From CAWGXZ01 sp963826695 (GTDB lineage Bacteria > Pseudomonadota > Gammaproteobacteria > Burkholderiales > Burkholderiaceae_C): a DNA stretch of 64,000 bases. The translations under genes were made by a program, and so were the position numbers. The stretch covers positions 1 to 64,000 of the forward strand of contig CAWGXZ010000004.1 in NCBI GenBank assembly GCA_963826695.1, read 5' to 3'. Shown piece after piece: positions 9,568 through 19,028 of this stretch (position 1 is the first letter of the stretch; each line of letters opens with the position of its first letter). The notes beneath the pieces are model-generated. The model ran no database searches, was not told the DNA's origin, and saw nothing but the letters and a program-made list of their open reading frames with translations.

Positions 9568-10557
9568 TTGAAGCTCGCCTTCGCCGGCACGCCCGAGTTC
9601 GCGCGCATCGCGCTCGCCGGGCTGATCGACGCCGGGCACGAAATCGTCCTGGTTCTGACCCAGCCGGATCGCCCCGCTGGGCGTGGCATGCGGCTGCAGC
9701 CGTCTGCCGTCAAGTCGCTGGCGATGCAGCATGCGTTGGCGCTGGCCCAGCCGGCCGGTCTGCGCCTCGACGGGCGTCATGCCGCCGATGCCGAGCAGAC
9801 GCGCCGGATGCTGCTGCAGGCCGCGCCGCAGGCGATCGTCGTCGCCGCCTACGGGCTGATCCTGCCGCCGTGGCTGCTGGCGCTGCCGCCACTCGGCTGC
9901 ATCAATATCCACGCCTCGCTGCTGCCACGCTGGCGCGGTGCGGCACCGATTCATCGGGCGATCGAGGCGGGCGACGCCGTCACCGGGGTGACGATCATGC
10001 AGATGGATGCCGGGCTGGATACCGGCGCCATGCTGCTCACCGCCGACCAGCCGATTGCCGCTGACGACACGACGGCGACCCTGCACGACAAGCTGGCCGT
10101 GCTCGGCGCCCGGCTGATCGCCGAGGCGCTGCCGCGGCTTGCCGGCGGCGACCTCCGGCCGCGAAGCCAACCGTCCGACGGTGTGAGCTACGCCGCGAAG
10201 ATCGCCAAGGCGGAGGCTGAAATCGACTGGTCGCAGGCCGCGGCGGCAATCGAGCGGCGCTTGCGCGCATTCGATCCGCATCCGGGCGCCAGCACGCTGC
10301 TCGAGGGCCGCCTGCTCAAGGTCTGGCGGGCGCGGGCGGGCAGCGGCGCCGACGCGCCAACGACGGTGCCGCCGGGCAGCGTCATCGCGGCGGGAGCCGA
10401 CGGTGTGGAAGTCGTCTGCGGTGCCGGCAATTTGCTGCTGACCGAGCTGCAGCTTGCCGGCGGCCGGCGTCTGCCGGCCGCCGAGTTCCTGCAGCGCCAC
10501 CCGCTCTCCGTCGGCACCGTCCTCGGAGCGCCGGCGGCGCCCGCCGCGTCATGCTGA
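9568..10557 (+). CDS. fmt: Methionyl-tRNA formyltransferase
   Basis: Formylates initiator Met-tRNA using 10-formyl-tetrahydrofolate. The 329-residue product starts at a TTG codon (MKLAFAGTPEFARIAL), the only initiator that fits the family N-terminus. It carries the catalytic Asn113 and His115 in NIHASLLPRWRG and Asp151 in MDAGLDTG. A C-terminal OB-fold-like domain occupies about residues 205-320. The stop overlaps the start of azlC by 7 bases (ATGCTGA), which suggests translational coupling. Confidence 0.96.
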   Translation: MKLAFAGTPEFARIALAGLIDAGHEIVLVLTQPDRPAGRGMRLQPSAVKSLAMQHALALAQPAGLRLDGRHAADAEQTRRMLLQAAPQAIVVAAYGLILPPWLLALPPLGCINIHASLLPRWRGAAPIHRAIEAGDAVTGVTIMQMDAGLDTGAMLLTADQPIAADDTTATLHDKLAVLGARLIAEALPRLAGGDLRPRSQPSDGVSYAAKIAKAEAEIDWSQAAAAIERRLRAFDPHPGASTLLEGRLLKVWRARAGSGADAPTTVPPGSVIAAGADGVEVVCGAGNLLLTELQLAGGRRLPAAEFLQRHPLSVGTVLGAPAAPAASC

Positions 10558-11339
10558 ACGGCTGGCGCGCCACCGTCGGCCATCCGCAGTTTCGCGCCGG
10601 CATGCGCGAGATGGCGCCGCTCAGTGTCGGCATCGCGGCCTGGGGGCTGGTGACCGGCGTGGCGATGGTCAAGAGCGGGCTCTCGGTCGGGTTGGCGCTG
10701 CTGATGACGCTGGCGGTCTTTGCCGGCAGCGCGCAGCTCGCGGCGCTGCCGCTGATGGCGGGCGGCGCGCCGGTCTGGGTCATCTGGGCGACGGCCTTCT
10801 GCATCAACCTGCGCTTCCTGATCTTCAGTGCCCATTGGCGGCCATTCCTGATCGGTCTGCCGCGGCTGCGCCGGGTGGCGCTCGGCTACCTGGCTGCCGA
10901 CCTGTCTTACGTCGTCTTCATGCGGCGCTTTTCCGAGCCACGGTCCGGCGAAGGCCAGGTCGAGTACCTGCTCGGCGGCGCGCTGCAGAACTGGCTCGCC
11001 TGGCAGCTGCCGTCGATCGCCGGCATCCTGCTCGCCGACGCGATTCCGACGCAATGGGGCCTGGGCTTCGCGGGGGTGATGGCGCTGCTCGGCCTGTTCT
11101 GCTCGATGCTGGGCGACCGGGCGACGCAGCTGGCCGGCTTCGTCGGCGCCAGCGCGGCCATCGCCGCCTATGCGCTGCCGATGAACCTGAACATCGTCGT
11201 CGCCATCGCTGCGGCGGTCGGCATCGGGCTGTTGCTCGAAGCCGGCGGGCCGCCGCCTGAAAAGCCGGCGCCTGCCGGGCCGCGGCTGGACGAGCCGCCG
11301 GCACCTGCCCGACCCCGCCGCGACGGTTCTGCCGCGTGA
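10551..11339 (+). CDS. azlC: AzlC family branched-chain amino acid exporter subunit
   Basis: The large membrane subunit of AzlCD-type exporters (branched-chain amino acids or analogues). The 262-residue product begins MLNGWRATVGHPQFRAGMRE and continues with hydrophobic segments including APLSVGIAAWGLVTGVAM, AVFAGSAQLAALPLM and VWVIWATAFCINLRFLIFS, the family's signature stretch. A Pro/Ala-rich hydrophilic tail of about 35 residues is longer than usual. It overlaps fmt by 7 bases and azlD by 4 bases (GTGA), so the three are probably one transcript. Confidence 0.92.
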   Translation: MLNGWRATVGHPQFRAGMREMAPLSVGIAAWGLVTGVAMVKSGLSVGLALLMTLAVFAGSAQLAALPLMAGGAPVWVIWATAFCINLRFLIFSAHWRPFLIGLPRLRRVALGYLAADLSYVVFMRRFSEPRSGEGQVEYLLGGALQNWLAWQLPSIAGILLADAIPTQWGLGFAGVMALLGLFCSMLGDRATQLAGFVGASAAIAAYALPMNLNIVVAIAAAVGIGLLLEAGGPPPEKPAPAGPRLDEPPAPARPRRDGSAA

Positions 11340-11677
11340 AGCTGCCGGTCACAGGTTGGGAGGCGGTCATCACGCTGCTCGGGATGGCGGCGATCACGGT
11401 CGTCACGCGCGCTTTCTTCCTCTTTTCGGATCGCGAGCCGGCGCTGCCCGACTGGGTGCACCGCGGGTTGCGCTATGCGCCGGTCGCCGCCATTGCCGCG
11501 GTGCTGGCGCCGGAGATCCTGATGAGCGGGGGACACCTGATCGACGACTGGCGCGACGCCCGGCTCTTCGCCGCCGCGGCGGCCGCCGCCTACTACTTCT
11601 GGCGGCGCGGCATCCTGGGCACGATGGTCGTCGGCATGGCGGTGCTCGTGCCGCTGAAGCTGGGTCTCGGCTGGTAG
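11336..11677 (+). CDS. azlD: AzlD family transporter subunit
   Basis: The small membrane partner of AzlC. The 113-residue product has about four hydrophobic segments and the family motif ITVVTRAFFLFSDREPALPDWV near the N-terminus, with LRYAPVAAIAAVLAPEI after it. It starts with GTG inside the stop of azlC (GTGA overlap), so the two are translationally coupled. Substrate cannot be read from the sequence. Confidence 0.9.
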   Translation: MKLPVTGWEAVITLLGMAAITVVTRAFFLFSDREPALPDWVHRGLRYAPVAAIAAVLAPEILMSGGHLIDDWRDARLFAAAAAAAYYFWRRGILGTMVVGMAVLVPLKLGLGW

Positions 11678-11751
11678 GCAAAACCTGGCGGGCGGATCGT
11701 GTCCAATAGCCGCGCGGCGCGGCTCGCGCGCTTCACGCATCCAATTCCCTC

Positions 11752-12951
11752 ATGAACATCATTCGATTCCAGGAGCTGGTCGACGCTGGCCGCGTTGCCG
11801 GCCAGCGCGTCTTCATCCGTGCCGACCTCAACGTGCCCTTCGACGACACGGGCGCGATCAGCGAGGACACCCGAATCCGCGCCTCGCTGCCGTGCATCCG
11901 CATGGCCCTCGACGCAGGCGCTGCGGTGATGGTCACCTCGCACCTCGGTCGCCCGAGCGAAGGCCAGTTGCGGCCGGAAGATTCGCTGCGGCCGGTCGCC
12001 GACCGGTTGTCCGAACTGCTCGACGGCCGCGAAGTGCCGCTGCTTGCCGACTGGCTCGGCGGCGTCGAGGTCGCGCCCGGACAGCTGGTGTTGCTCGAGA
12101 ACTGCCGCGTCAACCGGGGCGAGAAGAAGAACGACGAGGCGCTGGCGCGGCGAATGGCGGCGCTTTGCGACATCTATGTCAACGACGCCTTCGGTACCGC
12201 ACACCGGGCGGAGGCGACGACGCACGGCATCGCCCGCTTTGCGCCGGTCGCCTGCGCCGGGCCACTGCTCGCCGCCGAGATCGACGCGCTGACCCAGGCG
12301 CTGGCCGAGCCGCGGCGACCGCTCGTCGCCATCGTCGGCGGCAGCAAGGTCAGCTCGAAGCTGACGATCCTGCGCAGCCTTGCCGACAAGGTCGACCGGC
12401 TGATCGTCGGCGGCGGCATCGCCAACACCTTCATGCTGGCATCCGGGCTGGCGATCGGCAAGTCGCTGGCCGAGCCCGACCTGGTCGGCGAAGCCAAGGC
12501 GGTGATCGACGCCATGCAGGCGCGCGGCGCCGCGGTGCCGATTCCGCTCGACGTGGTCACCGCGCAGCGTTTCGCCGACGACGCACCGGCCACGCTGAAA
12601 CCGGCCGCCGAGGTCGCGCCCGACGACCTGATCCTCGACATCGGGCCGCAGACCGCCGCGCTGCTCGCCACCGAGTTGCGCTCGGCCGGAACCATCGTCT
12701 GGAACGGGCCGGTCGGCGTGTTCGAGTTCGATGCCTTTGCCGGCGGCACCGAAGCCATCGCCCGGGCCATCGCCGAGTCCGACGCCTTCAGCATCGCCGG
12801 CGGCGGCGACACGCTGGCTGCCATCGCGAAGTACGGCATCGAGGACCGGGTCGGCTACATCTCGACCGGCGGCGGTGCCTTTCTCGAGGTGCTCGAAGGC
12901 AAGCTGTTGCCGGCGCTCGACATCCTCCAGCAGCGCGCCGCCAGCCAGTGA
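11752..12951 (+). CDS. pgk: Phosphoglycerate kinase
   Basis: Glycolytic enzyme making ATP from 1,3-bisphosphoglycerate. The 399-residue product is full length with RADLNVPF (23-30), SHLGRPSEG (63-71), the nucleotide-binding GGSKVSSK (around 200) and the C-terminal GGGDTLAA. It is followed 35 bases later by pyk and then, after two carriers on the other strand, by fba, so lower and central glycolysis are clustered here. Confidence 0.97.
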   Translation: MNIIRFQELVDAGRVAGQRVFIRADLNVPFDDTGAISEDTRIRASLPCIRMALDAGAAVMVTSHLGRPSEGQLRPEDSLRPVADRLSELLDGREVPLLADWLGGVEVAPGQLVLLENCRVNRGEKKNDEALARRMAALCDIYVNDAFGTAHRAEATTHGIARFAPVACAGPLLAAEIDALTQALAEPRRPLVAIVGGSKVSSKLTILRSLADKVDRLIVGGGIANTFMLASGLAIGKSLAEPDLVGEAKAVIDAMQARGAAVPIPLDVVTAQRFADDAPATLKPAAEVAPDDLILDIGPQTAALLATELRSAGTIVWNGPVGVFEFDAFAGGTEAIARAIAESDAFSIAGGGDTLAAIAKYGIEDRVGYISTGGGAFLEVLEGKLLPALDILQQRAASQ

Positions 12952-12986
12952 TCGAATCGGGTGGTCTGCCAACGCCAGGGCCTGCA

Positions 12987-14417
12987 ATGACACGCGCAAC
13001 CAAGATCGTCGCCACCCTCGGGCCGGCATCGAATTCCCCCGAGGTGCTGCGGGCCATGATCGACGCCGGCGTCGACGTGGTGCGGCTCAATTTCTCGCAC
13101 GGCCAGGCGCAGGACCATATCGACCGCGCGGCGCTGGTGCGCGAGGTGGCGCGGCAGGCGGGCAAGGAGGTGGCCATCATGGCCGACCTCCAGGGACCGA
13201 AGATTCGCGTCGGCCGGTTCGAGGGTGGCAAGACGATGCTGGTGCCGGGGCAGAAGTTCATCCTCGACGCGGCGACGAGCGAGCTGGGAGACAACCAGCG
13301 GGTCGGCCTCGACTACAAGGCATTGCCGCGCGACGTGCGGCCCGGCGATGCGCTGCTGCTTAACGACGGGCTGTTGAAGCTGATCGTCGACAGCGTCCAC
13401 GGCCCCGAGGTGCACACGACGGTCGTCGCGGGCGGCGAGCTGTCGAACAACAAGGGCATCAACAAGGCGGGCGGCGGCCTGACCGCGCCGGCTTTGACCG
13501 GCAAGGACATGGAGGACATCCGCACGGCGATGAGCTTCCAGTGCGAATACCTCGCAGTCAGCTTCCCGAAAAGCGCCACCGACATGGAAATGGCGCGCCA
13601 GCTCGCCAACATGGCCGGCGAGAGCTGGGGCCACAAGCCGGCCATGATCGCCAAGATCGAGCGCAGCGAAGCCATTCCGGTGCTCGAGGCGATCCTGCGC
13701 GCGAGCGACGGCATCATGGTCGCCCGCGGCGACCTGGCGGTCGAGGTCGGCAATGCCGCGGTGCCGGCGCTGCAGAAGCGGATGATCAAGCTGGCGCGCG
13801 AGATGGACCGCGTCGTCATCACCGCCACGCAGATGATGGAGTCGATGATCGTCAACCCGGTCCCGACGCGTGCCGAGGTCAGCGATGTCGCCAACGCCGT
13901 GCTCGACGGCACCGATGCGGTGATGCTGAGCGCCGAAACCGCGGCCGGCCGCTATCCGGTCGAAACGATCGAGCAGATGGCGGCGATCGCCCTCGAGGCC
14001 GAGCGCGCCGAGGACGCCAGCATCGACACCGACTTTGCCGACAAGCGTTTCGGCCGAATCGACCAGTCGATCGCCATGGGCGCGCTGTTCACCGCGCACC
14101 ACCTCGGCTGCAAGGCGATCCTGGCACTCACCGAATCGGGGTCGACCGCGCTCTGGATGAGCCGGCACAACATCAAGGTGCCGATCTACGGCATGACCTC
14201 GCAGGTCGTCAGCCAGCGCAAGATGTGCCTCTATCGCAATGTGCGGCCGATCCTGATGCCGAATTTCAGCGACCGCGACCAGGCGCTGGCCCGCGCCGAG
14301 TCGGTGCTCGTCGAGCAGGGCGTGCTCAAGCCCGGCGACACCTACGCGATCACCTGCGGCGAGCCGATGGGCTATCCGGGCGGGACGAACATGTTGAAGG
14401 TGTGCCGGGTGGCGTAG
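12987..14417 (+). CDS. pyk: Pyruvate kinase
   Basis: Final glycolytic step, phosphoenolpyruvate to pyruvate. The 476-residue product starts MTRATKIVATLGPASNSPE and carries VVRLNFSHG, the catalytic segment KIERSEAIPVLEAILRAS, the metal-binding MVARGDLAVEVG and TATQMMESM. The frame is open far upstream across pgk, but only the ATG at 12987 gives the family N-terminus. The C-terminal regulatory domain (about 350-476) is intact. Confidence 0.97.
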   Translation: MTRATKIVATLGPASNSPEVLRAMIDAGVDVVRLNFSHGQAQDHIDRAALVREVARQAGKEVAIMADLQGPKIRVGRFEGGKTMLVPGQKFILDAATSELGDNQRVGLDYKALPRDVRPGDALLLNDGLLKLIVDSVHGPEVHTTVVAGGELSNNKGINKAGGGLTAPALTGKDMEDIRTAMSFQCEYLAVSFPKSATDMEMARQLANMAGESWGHKPAMIAKIERSEAIPVLEAILRASDGIMVARGDLAVEVGNAAVPALQKRMIKLAREMDRVVITATQMMESMIVNPVPTRAEVSDVANAVLDGTDAVMLSAETAAGRYPVETIEQMAAIALEAERAEDASIDTDFADKRFGRIDQSIAMGALFTAHHLGCKAILALTESGSTALWMSRHNIKVPIYGMTSQVVSQRKMCLYRNVRPILMPNFSDRDQALARAESVLVEQGVLKPGDTYAITCGEPMGYPGGTNMLKVCRVA

Positions 14418-14439
14418 TTGCGACCGCGCCGACGCGCCG

Positions 14440-15396
14440 TCAACGCCCGAGCAGCGCCACCGCGGCGGGAAAGCTGACGAAGGCTGCGGCCGTGGTCAGC
14501 AGGACGATGCGGGCGATGCGGCCGGCGTCGGCACCGTAGCGTTCGGCAAGCATCGGCACGTTGCTGGCACTCGGCAGCGCGGCGGTCAGCACCAGCACCG
14601 ACAGCGCAAAGGCGTCGAGCGCCAGCCCGGCCGCGGCAGCCGCGGTGCCGATGCCGAAGATCAGCGCCGGATGCACGACCAGCTTGCAGACGGCGATCAG
14701 CGGGATGTCCGTTTGACGGCCCGGCGGCTTCGCCCGGGTTGCCGCCTGGGCGCGGGCGATGACGGCGCCGATCGTGAACAACGCCACCGGCGAGGCGGCG
14801 GTGCCGAGCATCTCCACGGTGCGCAGCAGCGGCGCGGGCAGGTCGGTGCGGCTGGCTGCGGCCAGCGCCCCGAGCCCGATCGCCCAGGGCAGCGGATTGA
14901 GCGCAATGCCGCGCAGCGCCTGCAACACCGCCCGGCCGGCGCCGTGCTCGCCCGCGACGCCGAGTCGCGAAAGGCCGATGCACAGCGACGAGGTGATGAC
15001 CAGGTCGACCGTCAGGACGACGATGATCGGTCCGGCGGCCTCGGCCCCGAGCAGCGCCACCAGCAGCGGCACGCCCATGAAGCCCGAGTTCGGAAATGCG
15101 GCCACCAGCGCGCCGAAGGCGGCGTCGTTCCAGCCCGCACCACGCGCTGCCGCGACGCCGATCGCCATCATCGCCAGCGCACCGAGCAGCCACACCAGCG
15201 ACACGCCGGGGTCGAGCAGGCGCCCGAGCGGCGTCGTCGCGGCAAAGCGGTACAGCATGCACGGCAGGGCGAAGTAGAGAACGAAGGTGTTCAGCCCGGC
15301 AATCGCTTCCAGCGGCAGCATGCGCCGGCTCGCTGCCGCGTAGCCGAGCAGCACCAGGGCAAAGAAGGGAAAGGTGACCAGCAGGATCTGCAGCAT
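14440..15396 (-). CDS. AEC (auxin efflux carrier) family transporter
   Basis: Inner-membrane carrier of the AEC family, whose bacterial members move small organic acids or amino acids. The 318-residue product has about ten hydrophobic segments, beginning MLQILLVTFPFFALVLLGYA, with the family-typical FPNSGFMGVPLL and a C-terminal half repeating the topology (SASNVPMLAERYGAD). The frame continues to 15702; the ATG at 15396 removes an Arg-rich non-membrane leader, and 15420 is an alternative. Substrate unknown. It is convergent with pyk. Confidence 0.88.
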   Translation of the reverse strand: MLQILLVTFPFFALVLLGYAAASRRMLPLEAIAGLNTFVLYFALPCMLYRFAATTPLGRLLDPGVSLVWLLGALAMMAIGVAAARGAGWNDAAFGALVAAFPNSGFMGVPLLVALLGAEAAGPIIVVLTVDLVITSSLCIGLSRLGVAGEHGAGRAVLQALRGIALNPLPWAIGLGALAAASRTDLPAPLLRTVEMLGTAASPVALFTIGAVIARAQAATRAKPPGRQTDIPLIAVCKLVVHPALIFGIGTAAAAAGLALDAFALSVLVLTAALPSASNVPMLAERYGADAGRIARIVLLTTAAAFVSFPAAVALLGR

Positions 15397-15622
15397 GCGC
15401 TTTGTCCGTTGCGGCGGCATCGGTGCCCGCCGCGCCCAGCGTGCGACCTGCCTCGAGCGACCGCTGCGTTCCGCTGTCTGCCCGGCGTGCGGTGCGGGAT
15501 TCTGCCGCTGATGGCCCGGTTGTTCCTGAGCCCAACCCCGGGGATTGCCCCGCCGGGTCCCGGTCCGTCCGGCGCCGGCGAGACCGGCAGCTCGTCGATG
15601 GCGCGGCCGTCGTGCCCTGCAA

Positions 15623-16682
15623 TCACCGGCGGCGGGCCGACGGACGCTCCGCCTTCGACGAAGCTGCCGACGGTGTGCCGGGCGAGTTCGGCGGGGCGGC
15701 ACTCGTTCCCGGATGGTGGCTGCGCTGCGACTCGCGGCGCGCGATCCACAGCGTGGAGGCGCAGATCACCACGCCGCCGATCAGCGTCGTGGTGAGCGGA
15801 ACCTCGGCGAACAGCAGCCAGCCGAGCAAGGTCGCCCAGACCAGATCGAGAAAGCGCACCGACTGGGTCGACGACAGGTCGGCAGCACGGAACGACTGCG
15901 TGAGGCAGTAATGACCGACGCTTCCGAGCAGCCCGCACACGGCGTAGCCGGACCACTGCACGAGGGTCGGCCATTGCCAGTGCGGCAGCGCGAGCGGCAG
16001 GCTGAAAAGCGTCACCGTGATCGCCTGCCAGGCGACGATCACGCTCGTCGCCTCGTGTCGCGTCAGGCTTTTCGTCAGCAGGAACGAGACGGCGAACACC
16101 GGTGCCGAGGCCAGCATGACGAGGTTCCAGACGCCGCCGCTGCCCGAAAGACGCGGCGCCAGGACGATCATCACGCCCGCCAGGCCGATGGCCGACAGCG
16201 AGCCACCGTTCCCAGTGCAGCGGCTCGTGGAAGAAGATCGTGGCGCCGATCATCACGAAGATCGGCGTGGTGAAGCCGATCGCCGTCGTGTCGGCAAGCG
16301 GAATCTTCGCCAGCGCGGCGAACCAGAGCGCCAGCCCGAGCGTGTGCACGGCGCCCCGGGTGAACTGGCCGGCGAGCTGCTTCGGCCACCAGGCGCGCCA
16401 GCCGGCGCCGCGCAGCAGCAGCGGCAGCATGACGAGCAGGCCGAACAGGTAGCGCAGGAACTGGGTCTGGAAGGGGTCGAGCTGCAGCGCCAGCAGGCGC
16501 ATCAGCGCGTTCAGGTGGGCGAACAACAAGCCGGCAGCGCCCGCCCAGATCAGCCCCCGGACCGCCGGCGGCAGGCGCTCGGCGCACCCGCGCAATCGCG
16601 CGAGCATGGCGGCGTCGCGCACGTCCGGCGGCGGGGCGTCGGCAAGCCCGTCGGCCGCGCGCGGAGGGTTCTCGGAATCCAT
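15623..16682 (-). pseudogene. DMT/EamA family transporter, interrupted by a frameshift
   Basis: Drug/metabolite-type exporter with two EamA halves. The first half (start ATG at 16682, MDSENPPRAADGLAD) runs through GLLFAHLNALMRLLALQLDP and TTAIGFTTPIFVMIGATIFF. At about 16190-16200 the frame shifts by one base, and the second half resumes as SAIGLAGVMIVLAPRLSG and ends in VVICASTLWIARRES with a hydrophilic tail. Both halves look like intact coding sequence, so an assembly indel is as likely as a true pseudogene. Corrected length would be about 352 residues. Confidence 0.82.
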
Positions 16683-16901
16683 GGCCCCCGAGTCTAGGGA
16701 CCGCGACGCGATCGCCTGGAGCCCGACCGGTGGCGCAGGCAAAAGGGCGGACCCGGTGCGCGACCCGCCAGCCGAGCGGGTCGGCTTGCGCGAGGGCAGG
16801 GCACATGGCGGCGGCCGGACAGCCGCTGGCTAAAATCGCGCGCGTTGCCGCAGCCCTGCGGCCTGCTTACTCCTCCTCCTCATCGACCTTCGGAATCCAC
16901 C

Positions 16902-17966
16902 ATGCCACTCGTCTCCATGCGCCAGCTGCTCGACCACGCCGCCGAGAACCAGTACGGAATTCCGGCGTTCAACGTCAACAACCTGGAGCAGGTGCAAGCG
17001 GTCATGCAGGCAGCCGACGCCGTCGGCGCGCCGGTGATCCTGCAAGCCAGCGCCGGCGCACGCAAGTACGCCGGCGAGGCCTTCGTCAAGCACCTGATCG
17101 CGGCGGCGCTCGAAAGCTATCCGCACATCCCGCTGGTCATGCACCAGGACCACGGCCAGAACCCCGATGTCTGCAAGGGCGCGATCGACCTCGGCTTCAG
17201 CTCGGTGATGATGGACGGCTCGCTCGAAGCCGACGGCAAGACCATCGCCAGCTACGACTACAACGTCGACGTGACCCGCACCGTGGTCGACATGGCGCAT
17301 GCGCGCGGTGTCACCGTCGAAGGCGAGCTCGGCTGCCTCGGCTCGCTCGAGACGATGCGCGGCGACAAGGAAGACGGCCACGGCACCGACGCGACGATGA
17401 CCCGTGAGCAGCTGCTCACCGACCCCGAGCAGGCGGCCGATTTCGTCGGCCGCACGCAGGTCGATGCGCTGGCAATCGCCATCGGCACCAGCCACGGCGC
17501 GTACAAGTTCAGCCGCAAGCCGACCGGCGACATCCTGGCGATCGACCGCATCAAGGAAATCCACCGCCGCATCCCGGGCACGCACCTGGTGATGCACGGC
17601 TCGTCGAGCGTGCCGCAGGACCTGCTGGCCGTCATCCGTGAACACGGCGGCAACATGAAGGAAACCTACGGCGTTCCGGTCAGCGAAATCCAGGAAGCGA
17701 TCAAGCACGGCGTGCGCAAGATCAACATCGACACCGACATCCGCCTGGCGATGACCGCGGCGATCCGCAAGTTCTTCGCCGAGAACCCGGAGAAGTTCGA
17801 CCCGCGCGAATACCTCAAGCCGGCGCGCGAGGCAGCGAAAAAGATCTGCCAGCAGCGCTACGAGGAATTCAACTGCGCCGGGCAGGCGGCGAAGATCAAG
17901 CCCGAGTCGCTGACGGTGTATGCCGGCCGCTACGCGAAGGGCGAACTGGCGCCAGCCCTCGCCTGA
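16902..17966 (+). CDS. fba: Fructose-bisphosphate aldolase, class II
   Basis: Zinc-dependent aldolase of glycolysis (or the Calvin cycle in autotrophs). The 354-residue product starts MPLVSMRQLLDHAAENQYG, has the zinc/active-site HQDHG at 81-85, a central GTSHGAYKF and the C-terminal HGVRKINIDTDIRLAMT. The ATG at 16902 is preferred over an upstream in-frame ATG at 16845. It matches the CbbA/Fba subtype common in betaproteobacteria. glk follows 27 bases later. Confidence 0.96.
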   Translation: MPLVSMRQLLDHAAENQYGIPAFNVNNLEQVQAVMQAADAVGAPVILQASAGARKYAGEAFVKHLIAAALESYPHIPLVMHQDHGQNPDVCKGAIDLGFSSVMMDGSLEADGKTIASYDYNVDVTRTVVDMAHARGVTVEGELGCLGSLETMRGDKEDGHGTDATMTREQLLTDPEQAADFVGRTQVDALAIAIGTSHGAYKFSRKPTGDILAIDRIKEIHRRIPGTHLVMHGSSSVPQDLLAVIREHGGNMKETYGVPVSEIQEAIKHGVRKINIDTDIRLAMTAAIRKFFAENPEKFDPREYLKPAREAAKKICQQRYEEFNCAGQAAKIKPESLTVYAGRYAKGELAPALA

Positions 17967-17993
17967 GAGAGCCGACTCCGCAGGAGGCGCCCG

Positions 17994-18989
17994 ATGGCGG
18001 GTGATGCGGGGGTGCCGGACCGCCCGGTGGTGCGGCTGATCGGCGACATCGGCGGCACCCACGCCCGTTTTGCGCTGGTGGTCGGCGCAGCGGGGCGCCC
18101 CGGGAAGGCGCAGGTCCTTGCCACCGACGACTACGCCGACCTGGCGGGCGCGGTGCACGACTACCTGCAGCGCATCGGCAACCCGCCCGTCGCCGAAGCC
18201 GCCATCGCGATCGCCAACCCGATCGACGGCGACCGGGTGGCGATGACCAACGGCCGCTGGCACTTCTCGATCGAAGCCACCCGCCGCGAGCTCGGCCTGG
18301 CGCGGCTGCTGATGCTCAACGACTGGGAGGCGATGGCGTTTGCCGCGCCGGCTTTCAGCGCCGAGGATCTGCAGCAGATCGGCGGCGGCGCGCCGGTGGC
18401 CACCGCGCCGCGGGTGTTGATCGGTCCCGGCACCGGGCTCGGCGTGTCGTCGCTGGTGCGCTCGCGCAGCGGCGAATGGGTCCCCGTGGCCGGCGAGGGT
18501 GGCCATGCCACGCTTGCGCCCACTTCGGCGCGCGAAGCCGACATCCTGCGCATCGTCTGGCGCGAACATGCGCACGTCTCGGCCGAACGGCTGATCTCGG
18601 GGATGGGCCTGGAAAATCTCTACCGGGCCATCGCCACCCTGAACGGCGTGGCTCCAGAGTCCCTTGCGGCGCCCGAAGTCACCGCCCGTGCCCTGGCACG
18701 GCATGACGCCGCCTGCGCCGAGGCGCTGGCCACTTTCTGCGGCCTGCTCGGCAGCGTGGCCGGCAACCTGGCGCTGACGCTCGGTGCGCGGGGCGGCGTC
18801 TACATCGGCGGCGGCATCGTGCCCCGGCTCGGCGACTATTTCGCGCAATCGCCGTTCCGCGCGAAGTTCGAGTCCAAGGGGCGCTTCACCAGCTACCTGG
18901 CGGCCATCCCGACGTACGTGATCGCCTCCGGCGACGCCGCGCTGATCGGCGCGGCCATGGCGCTCGGCGTGCAGCCGCCCGCTGCCTGA
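17994..18989 (+). CDS. glk: Glucokinase
   Basis: ATP-dependent glucose phosphorylation. The 331-residue product carries the phosphate-binding LIGDIGGTHARFAL at 15-28, the sugar-binding LMLNDWEAMAFA, the GPGTGLGVSSLV segment and GEGGHATLAP, the set expected for the bacterial glucokinase (Glk/ROK-related) family. It lies between fba and purC; no transport system for glucose is seen nearby. Confidence 0.93.
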   Translation: MAGDAGVPDRPVVRLIGDIGGTHARFALVVGAAGRPGKAQVLATDDYADLAGAVHDYLQRIGNPPVAEAAIAIANPIDGDRVAMTNGRWHFSIEATRRELGLARLLMLNDWEAMAFAAPAFSAEDLQQIGGGAPVATAPRVLIGPGTGLGVSSLVRSRSGEWVPVAGEGGHATLAPTSAREADILRIVWREHAHVSAERLISGMGLENLYRAIATLNGVAPESLAAPEVTARALARHDAACAEALATFCGLLGSVAGNLALTLGARGGVYIGGGIVPRLGDYFAQSPFRAKFESKGRFTSYLAAIPTYVIASGDAALIGAAMALGVQPPAA

Positions 18990-19028
18990 AGAAGAACGGC
19001 TGCAGGCGCTACCTACAATCGCGCCGCA